The notes under the pieces are model-generated. The model did no database searches. It was given only the letters and a program-made list of their open reading frames with translations, and was not told where the DNA came from. Of a DNA stretch of 10,446 nt, positions 6,089-10,446 are shown piece after piece. Within the stretch, counting starts at the first letter, position 1; every line of letters starts with the position of its first letter. The position numbers and the translations under genes are program-made. This DNA is from Desulfobulbaceae bacterium (lineage in GTDB: Bacteria; Desulfobacterota; Desulfobulbia; Desulfobulbales; Desulfobulbaceae): positions 1-10,446 of the forward strand of contig DRLX01000585.1 in NCBI GenBank assembly GCA_011322715.1, read 5' to 3'.

Positions 6089-7492
6089 GTGCTGGGTAAA
6101 GTACTTATCGCCAATCGCGGGGAAATAGCCATCCGCATCATGGAGGCATGCCGGGATCTGGACCTGGAATATGTCGTCATCTATACTGATGCCGACCGGG
6201 ACTCGGAGCATGTCCGACGCAACCGGATATCCGGGCCTAAACAGAATGCCTGGCGGGTGACCCGATATACCGACGCCAATGATATCCTGGCCATTGCCGA
6301 CCACACCTCATGCACGGCCATTCATCCGGGATATGGATTTTTTTCCGAAGATTTTCGTTTTGCCCGCCGGGTGACTATTCGTGACCGGCCCCTGACTTTT
6401 ATAGGTCCAAACTGGGAGGTCATCAAAAATCTCGGCGACAAGATTAATACCAAACATGTGGCCAACAAACTCGGTATTCCGACCATTCCCGGTACCGATT
6501 CTCCAATTTATAATGAAATGGAGGCGGAGGAAATAGCCCAGCATCTCTTTGACGTCCAGGAAGACGAGAATATCGAACAACCTGCAATTCTGGTCAAAGC
6601 AGCGGCCGGAGGAGGAGGCATGGGCATTGAAGAGGTCACCCAGATAGAGCAGTTCAGACAGATCTATCGACAGGTGCAGAATTACGCCAAACGTCAGTTT
6701 GGTGACGGAGGTGTCCTGATTGAGCAGCGGTTGACCGATTACAACCACCTTGAAGTGCAGCTGGTCTGTTCACGTCACAACGAGCGTGTCCATTTCAACT
6801 CACGCAACTGCACCATCCAATCCACCGGTCGCCAGAAACGCATCGAAGCCGCGCCAGGCTTTGACGATTCCTGTTTTGAGTATGCATTCGACAGCGCCTC
6901 CGTACTGGAAAATATCGTCGAATATTCGCTCCGCCTTGCCGATTATGTCAAATATGACAATGTAGGCACATGGGAATGGATCGTCAGCCGCAGCGGCAAG
7001 CCCTATCTTCTTGAGGTCAATACCCGTATCCAGGTTGAAAACGATGTCTCCGCCCGAATCAGTTACCTAAACGGCAGTCATCCAAATCTCATCCGGGAAC
7101 AGATCCGACTGGCCCTGGGCGAGCCAATGGGGTACAGCCAGGAGGACATCGAATTCCACGGAGCCGGCATAGAGCTGCGTATCGTGGCGGAAAACCCGGC
7201 CCGCGATTTCACGCCCTGGATTGGAACAATTACCCGCTTTCAATTACCATCCTATGAGTGGTCCGCAGTATACACTCATGTCCCGAGCGACAGGCCCTAC
7301 CCCATTCCCAGCGAATATGACCCCAATCTTGCCCTTGCCCTGGTCTGGGGGGAATCCATGGAACAGGCCAAAGAACGGGCTGGACGGTTTATTGAAGACA
7401 CCATCATTGAAGGCGAAAGTAGCTCCGGTGACTCCATTTTAACAAACCTGGACTACCTGCGGGACAACCTCAATCGTCTGCTTACTTTTTAA
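6089..7492 (+). CDS. accC: Biotin carboxylase subunit of acetyl-CoA carboxylase (divergent AccC)
   Basis: The enzyme carboxylates biotin on a carrier protein using ATP and bicarbonate, the first half of malonyl-CoA formation. The N-terminal domain starts GKVLIANRGEIAIRI (3-17) and has HPGYGFFSED (79-88). The ATP-grasp region has K118, K170 and the glycine loop AAAGGGGMGI (171-180). The metal and catalytic part has E296, E309 and NTRIQVE (311-317, with the key Arg313 and Glu317), and R364 lies in IELRIVAEN. At 467 residues it is near the usual ~450 and has no biotinyl domain. It is divergent: the usual QRRHQK reads QSTGRQK (244-250) and HPVTE after NTRIQVE reads NDVSA (318-322). The start is GTG with AAGAGG 6 nt upstream (6077-6082). 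The fused carboxyltransferase gene follows 150 nt downstream. AccB is not in the window. Another biotin-dependent carboxylase role is less likely because the partner is AccA/AccD-like. Confidence 0.9.
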   Translation: MLGKVLIANRGEIAIRIMEACRDLDLEYVVIYTDADRDSEHVRRNRISGPKQNAWRVTRYTDANDILAIADHTSCTAIHPGYGFFSEDFRFARRVTIRDRPLTFIGPNWEVIKNLGDKINTKHVANKLGIPTIPGTDSPIYNEMEAEEIAQHLFDVQEDENIEQPAILVKAAAGGGGMGIEEVTQIEQFRQIYRQVQNYAKRQFGDGGVLIEQRLTDYNHLEVQLVCSRHNERVHFNSRNCTIQSTGRQKRIEAAPGFDDSCFEYAFDSASVLENIVEYSLRLADYVKYDNVGTWEWIVSRSGKPYLLEVNTRIQVENDVSARISYLNGSHPNLIREQIRLALGEPMGYSQEDIEFHGAGIELRIVAENPARDFTPWIGTITRFQLPSYEWSAVYTHVPSDRPYPIPSEYDPNLALALVWGESMEQAKERAGRFIEDTIIEGESSSGDSILTNLDYLRDNLNRLLTF

Positions 7493-7514
7493 CATGGTTA
7501 CACGACTGAGCCTT

Positions 7515-7537
7515 GCAGTATCGTTCTGCGACACTGC
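7515..7537 (+). promoter_or_regulatory. Hairpin between accC and accAD
   Basis: GCAGTATCG (7515-7523) pairs with CGACACTGC (7529-7537) around a 5-nt loop, with one mismatch in 9 bp. No T tract follows, so it is not a standard terminator. It could protect or process the mRNA between the two carboxylase genes. Confidence 0.35.
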
Positions 7538-7620
7538 GATCTCCCCCGGCGCTCTGTGCCGATTATGAATAAATTTTCCCTGCCTGCATAAAGAAAAACA
7601 GGGCATGGACAGTATATATA

Positions 7621-7636
7621 TCGACGTTATCGTCGA
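7621..7636. repeat. Perfect inverted repeat just before the accAD start codon
   Basis: TCGACG-TTAT-CGTCGA is a perfect 6-bp inverted repeat with a 4-nt loop, directly preceded by TATATATA (7613-7620) and ending 6 nt before the ATG at 7643. It occupies the place where a Shine-Dalgarno sequence would be. It could be a DNA operator or an RNA hairpin acting on translation. Confidence 0.6.
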
Positions 7637-7642
7637 AACATT

Positions 7643-9916
7643 ATGAATGAACTGCTGAAAAAGCTCCAGAATATAGAACAGCGCATCGGTTGCCTGACCC
7701 ATATCAAAAACACGGATGAATGGGGGAACCTTTCCGTCTTTCAAACCGATTGCGAAGAATTAAAAAACCGGCGCTATGACCTGGAAAGCAAAGAATTTGC
7801 CGACCGAATCAAAAAACTCGATGCCTCCATCCAATTCCTTGAACAACGATGCGAGGAAGACCTTACCGCAATGGAGCGGGTTCGTATCGTCCGTAATCCC
7901 CTGCGATTTTCCTTTAAGGACATCCTCGAAAACGTCTATGAGGACTACACTGAGCTCGGCGGCCAGGGCGAGTTTAACATAGACCCGGCCATGGTGGTCG
8001 CCAAGGCCAATATTGTCCGCAGGATTAAGAAAAAACCATACACGGCCTCGGTCATGGTCATCGGCCAGGAAGTCGGGCATGGCGAAGAATTTCGTAACGG
8101 CGGTTCCTGTAAACCATGGGGTAATGAAAAGGCCCTGCGTTACATGAAAGTTGCGGAAACCGAAGGTATCCCCATCCATTTTTATATCTTTACCCCGGGT
8201 TCCTACCCGGTGGAAGAGTATCCAGGCGCCGCCCAGCAGATCGCCCGCAATCTCTACGCCATGACCAAACTCCGGGTGCCGATGATTTCCGTTATCTCCG
8301 AAGGTGGATCCGGAGGCGCCGAAGCCATAGGACTCAGTGATTTTCGTCTTATGTTTTCCCATGGCTACTATTCAGTCATCTCTCCTGAAGGGGCGGCCGC
8401 CATCGAGGGACGGGTTCGTGAAGGGGAAAAAGTTCCCCCGGCTCTGATAGAAACCTGCGCCAACCGCCTTCACATTACGGCCGCAGACAATTTGAAACTA
8501 GGCACCATCGACAGAATCATTCAGGAGCCGCCACTGGGGGCAAAAAGCGATGATTTCTCCTTTTTTGCCCGGGTGCGATCCGAAATCATCCGGGCAACGG
8601 ATGAAGTGGTCCTCAAAACCAAAAGCGTTCGAGGATTTCGATCATACGAAGTTAAACGAAAAAAAGCGGAACATCCGGAACAGGCACCACAGATTGATAT
8701 TCCATGGGATTTAAACCCATCGGAAACCAAACGATTACTTATCCTGCGCTCCAAAAAATACCGGGCAATGGGCAAGGATGGCTTTGGCGGGGAAATCCTG
8801 CCGGCCGAAAATATATTTAAATCTTTGCAGGCCACGGTTGAAAAGCTCTATTATACCTTCCGCTATGATGTCCTGAAAGGACACCAGAAACAGGTCAAAA
8901 AAGCTTTAAAAGAGATGACGGGAGAAGGATCGGTCCTGGTCAAACGTCTCACCGACCCCTTTGTCTCAGCCTATAATTCCATTGTTCACAAGGACAAAAC
9001 AAGAGTGGGCAAAGCATCCTCCCTGCCGCCGCAGGCGGTTATCAGCTCCGTCGTCAGCGGTCCTGATCCTCTAGAACTCACCGACACGTATACCAGCCCT
9101 CTTGCCAATGAAGACCGAACGGTCAGCTGTCCCAATGCCGAAAAACACGGCTGCGAGGATCTCTGGGTGCCGGACCTGTACGGCGAATTTGCCGGTGTCT
9201 GTCAGAAATGCGGGCATCACTTTCCCCTGGAGCACCAGTGGTATCTGAAAAATATCTTTGACCCGGACTCGATCAGGGCCTTCAACTCGGATGTTTATTC
9301 TAAAAATCCGCTCAAATACGAGGGGTTGGATGAACGACTGCAGTTGGCCCGCAGCAAAACCGGTCTTGGCTGTGCCAACCTGACCTTTCATGCCAGGGTC
9401 ATGGATATTCAGGTGGTTGTCAGCATGCTGATTGCCGATTTCAGAAACGGCACGGTGGGCACGGCCGAAGGGGAAAAATTTGTCCAGGCCTGCGAACTGG
9501 CCAAACGCAAAAAACGCCCTCTTCTGGCCTACGTTCATACCACCGGCGGCATCCGCATCCAGGAAGGTACCCTCGGCGTGACCCAGATGCCAAAATGCAC
9601 CATGGCGGTACGGGAATATATCGATGCCGGCGGACTGTACATCGTTGTCTATGACAACAACTCCTATGCCGGTCCGGTGGCCAGCTTTCTGGGCTGTTCT
9701 CCGTATCAGTTCGCCATCCGCTCCTGTAATATAGGATTTGCAGGCCCTCGGGTCATCCGGGAAACAACAGGTATGGATATTCCGCCCGACTATCATAAGT
9801 CGCGCAGCGCGCTGCGGCGCGGTCATATTCAAGGCGTTTGGGACCGCCGAGATTTCCGACGCAATCTGTACAAGGCGCTGCAGACCATGGGCAGTCCGAG
9901 CCTGTATTACAGGTAA
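7643..9916 (+). CDS. accAD: Fused acetyl-CoA carboxylase carboxyltransferase, alpha (AccA) plus beta (AccD)
   Basis: One 757-residue protein carries both carboxyltransferase halves, which move CO2 from carboxybiotin to acetyl-CoA to give malonyl-CoA. The AccA-like part (about 1-325) has an N-terminal coiled-coil-like region, the ALRYMKVAE run (164-172), TPGSYP (184-189), IARNLYAMTKLRVP (200-213), EGGSGGAEAIG (220-230) and YYSVISPEG (242-250). A linker of about 160 residues with no recognised domain follows. The AccD-like part (about 490-757) has a Cys4 zinc-binding site at C496, C504, C520 and C523 (CX7CX15CX2C), then CGHHF, TTGGIRIQEG (633-642) and IGFAGPRVI (697-705). The first Cys pair is wider than the usual CX2C. 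It has no biotin-attachment motif. The only in-frame start is the ATG at 7643; no Shine-Dalgarno sequence precedes it, and an inverted repeat is there instead. Equal amounts of alpha and beta are assured by the fusion. It is probably co-transcribed with accC. Confidence 0.93.
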   Translation: MNELLKKLQNIEQRIGCLTHIKNTDEWGNLSVFQTDCEELKNRRYDLESKEFADRIKKLDASIQFLEQRCEEDLTAMERVRIVRNPLRFSFKDILENVYEDYTELGGQGEFNIDPAMVVAKANIVRRIKKKPYTASVMVIGQEVGHGEEFRNGGSCKPWGNEKALRYMKVAETEGIPIHFYIFTPGSYPVEEYPGAAQQIARNLYAMTKLRVPMISVISEGGSGGAEAIGLSDFRLMFSHGYYSVISPEGAAAIEGRVREGEKVPPALIETCANRLHITAADNLKLGTIDRIIQEPPLGAKSDDFSFFARVRSEIIRATDEVVLKTKSVRGFRSYEVKRKKAEHPEQAPQIDIPWDLNPSETKRLLILRSKKYRAMGKDGFGGEILPAENIFKSLQATVEKLYYTFRYDVLKGHQKQVKKALKEMTGEGSVLVKRLTDPFVSAYNSIVHKDKTRVGKASSLPPQAVISSVVSGPDPLELTDTYTSPLANEDRTVSCPNAEKHGCEDLWVPDLYGEFAGVCQKCGHHFPLEHQWYLKNIFDPDSIRAFNSDVYSKNPLKYEGLDERLQLARSKTGLGCANLTFHARVMDIQVVVSMLIADFRNGTVGTAEGEKFVQACELAKRKKRPLLAYVHTTGGIRIQEGTLGVTQMPKCTMAVREYIDAGGLYIVVYDNNSYAGPVASFLGCSPYQFAIRSCNIGFAGPRVIRETTGMDIPPDYHKSRSALRRGHIQGVWDRRDFRRNLYKALQTMGSPSLYYR

Positions 9917-9958
9917 TTGCTTTTTTTGTTTTTCTATGGGAGAATGGGCAAGCTTTTC

Positions 9959-9987
9959 TTGACGCTCCCCCTCTCCTGTGCTACATA
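9959..9987 (+). promoter_or_regulatory. Candidate promoter of tRNA-Lys
   Basis: TTGACG (9959-9964, 5 of 6), a 17-nt spacer, then TACATA (9982-9987, 3 of 6), ending 23 nt before the tRNA. The interval from the accAD stop (9917) to here has a T-rich run (9921-9935) after a weak CCTGT/ACAGG hairpin (9901-9913) that overlaps the end of accAD. That may be a poor terminator, so some tRNA could also come from read-through. Confidence 0.45.
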
Positions 9988-10010
9988 GAAACCGCTTTCA
10001 AAAAAATAAT

Positions 10011-10086
10011 GGGCCGTTAGCTCAGCTGGCAGAGCAGTTGACTCTTAATCAATTGGTCGAAGGTTCGAATCCTTCACGGCCCACCA
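10011..10086 (+). tRNA. tRNA-Lys (anticodon CTT)
   Basis: The 76-nt cloverleaf has a perfect 7-bp acceptor stem (GGGCCGT with ACGGCCC), D arm AGCTCAGCTGGCAGAGC, anticodon loop CTCTTAA with CTT at 10044-10046 (reads AAG, Lys), T arm with GGTTCGAATCC, discriminator A and an encoded CCA (10084-10086). The anticodon stem closes with one G-T pair. All expected invariant bases are present. Confidence 0.97.
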
Positions 10087-10093
10087 ATAATAT

Positions 10094-10129
10094 AAAGCAC
10101 TTAGCGTCCATTCGTTAAGTGCTTTTTTT
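10094..10129 (+). terminator. Rho-independent terminator of tRNA-Lys (possibly bidirectional)
   Basis: AAAGCACTTA (10094-10103) pairs perfectly with TAAGTGCTTT (10116-10125), extendable inward by three pairs (GCG/CGT), with seven T's at 10123-10129. It begins 7 nt after the tRNA CCA. On the minus strand the hairpin is followed by a weaker T-rich run, so it may also stop transcription from the convergent helix-turn-helix gene. Confidence 0.9.
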
Positions 10130-10146
10130 ATTACCTGCCTGTTTCC

Positions 10147-10167
10147 GGTACACCACCTGGTACACCA
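10147..10167. repeat. Tandem pair of GGTACACCA
   Basis: Two exact copies of GGTACACCA (10147-10155 and 10159-10167) have a 12-bp period. They are downstream of the helix-turn-helix gene. In one minus-strand frame they read GVPGGVP, so they may be the remains of coding sequence. Confidence 0.5.
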
Positions 10168-10218
10168 TCCGTATTTTTTCTGCTTTTCAGGTTGTCATCT
10201 TTTGGCTCTTTGGAATCG

Positions 10219-10446
10219 CTACCGCTTTCTCAACTCTTGCAGGGCGGCCTTGACTTTCTGCAAGGCTTCATCTGAAACCCGATCGGCATGTTCAAGTTTG
10301 GAGATATAGGACGGGGTAACCATCATGTACCGGGCAAGGTCAACCTGTTTGACCTGCGCCTTCATCCGGGCAAGGGCAACGGGATTGTCTACATAATCAG
10401 TGGGATCAAAATCAACGTAATCATCTTCCTGGTCCTCCCATACCTC
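10219..10446 (-). CDS. Helix-turn-helix (XRE-type) regulator or antitoxin, partial (N-terminus beyond right edge)
   Basis: The last 75 residues are visible, ending at TAG 10219-10221. An acidic stretch (visible residues 1-20, with runs of Asp/Glu and Tyr) is followed by an XRE/Cro-like helix-turn-helix: VDLARYMMVTPSYISKLEHADR (35-56), where TPSYISKLE is the recognition-helix pattern. A short C-terminal helix follows (SDEALQKVKAALQELRKR). Proteins of this size and layout are often antitoxins encoded after a HigB/RelE-type toxin, whose gene would lie outside the window to the right; this is inference. It could equally be a prophage or element regulator. It converges on tRNA-Lys, and the tRNA terminator lies between them. 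Confidence 0.8.
   Translation of the reverse strand, partial: EVWEDQEDDYVDFDPTDYVDNPVALARMKAQVKQVDLARYMMVTPSYISKLEHADRVSDEALQKVKAALQELRKR

Noticed and set aside
5668..6180. Minus-strand open frame of 170 codons across the divergent intergenic region
   Set aside because: It overlaps the start of the biotin carboxylase, begins with an Arg/Ser/Met-rich string typical of antisense frames and has no recognisable domain.
7760..8362. Minus-strand open frame of 200 codons inside accAD
   Set aside because: It is antisense to the strongly conserved AccA-like region and has no domain of its own.
9071..9832. Minus-strand open frame of 253 codons inside the AccD-like part
   Set aside because: Despite its length it mirrors the AccD coding frame (zinc site and GFAGPRV on the plus strand); a codon-bias shadow.
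1..10446. CRISPR array, insertion sequence or defence system
   Set aside because: No regularly spaced repeats, no transposase-like or nuclease-like proteins and no IS-type terminal repeats were seen.

Overview
The window looks like chromosomal DNA of a Gram-negative anaerobe, most likely a sulfate- or sulfur-metabolising Desulfobacterota of the Desulfobulbales type. This is inferred from four things: a membrane-anchored multiheme c-type cytochrome, an apolipoprotein N-acyltransferase (which implies an outer membrane), a fused alpha/beta acetyl-CoA carboxyltransferase with a divergent biotin carboxylase, and a base composition that looks mid-range by eye. The species cannot be named from the sequence alone.

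Left part (1-5546), all on the minus strand. In transcription order from the right there is corC (CBS-pair/CorC_HlyC protein) overlapping lnt (apolipoprotein N-acyltransferase) by ATGA. Next comes a cold-shock protein gene with its own promoter, a leader of about 170 nt and a strong rho-independent terminator. Then nadE (glutamine-hydrolysing NAD+ synthetase) is followed after 12 nt by a multiheme cytochrome c gene that runs off the left edge. corC-lnt is an envelope module also adjacent in E. coli. nadE-cytochrome looks like a separate transcription unit joining NAD supply to an electron-transfer protein, though that link may be no more than co-transcription.

Centre (5547-6088): a 542-bp divergent intergenic region between corC and the carboxylase genes. 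It holds back-to-back candidate promoters, two palindromic elements sitting in promoter spacers, and a possible 37-codon small ORF with a good Shine-Dalgarno sequence.

Right part (6089-9916), plus strand: a biotin carboxylase (accC-like) and then one 757-residue protein that carries both carboxyltransferase halves (AccA-like then AccD-like). Together they would make malonyl-CoA for fatty-acid synthesis, but the biotin carrier protein (AccB) is not in the window and neither protein has a biotinyl-lysine motif. A perfect inverted repeat lies immediately before the fused gene, in the place of a Shine-Dalgarno sequence.

Right end (9917-10446): tRNA-Lys(CTT) with a promoter and a strong terminator, followed convergently by the 3' end of a small helix-turn-helix (XRE-type) regulator or antitoxin gene entering from the right. 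A tRNA gene beside an XRE gene is a common edge of an integrated element, but no integrase or second att copy is visible here.
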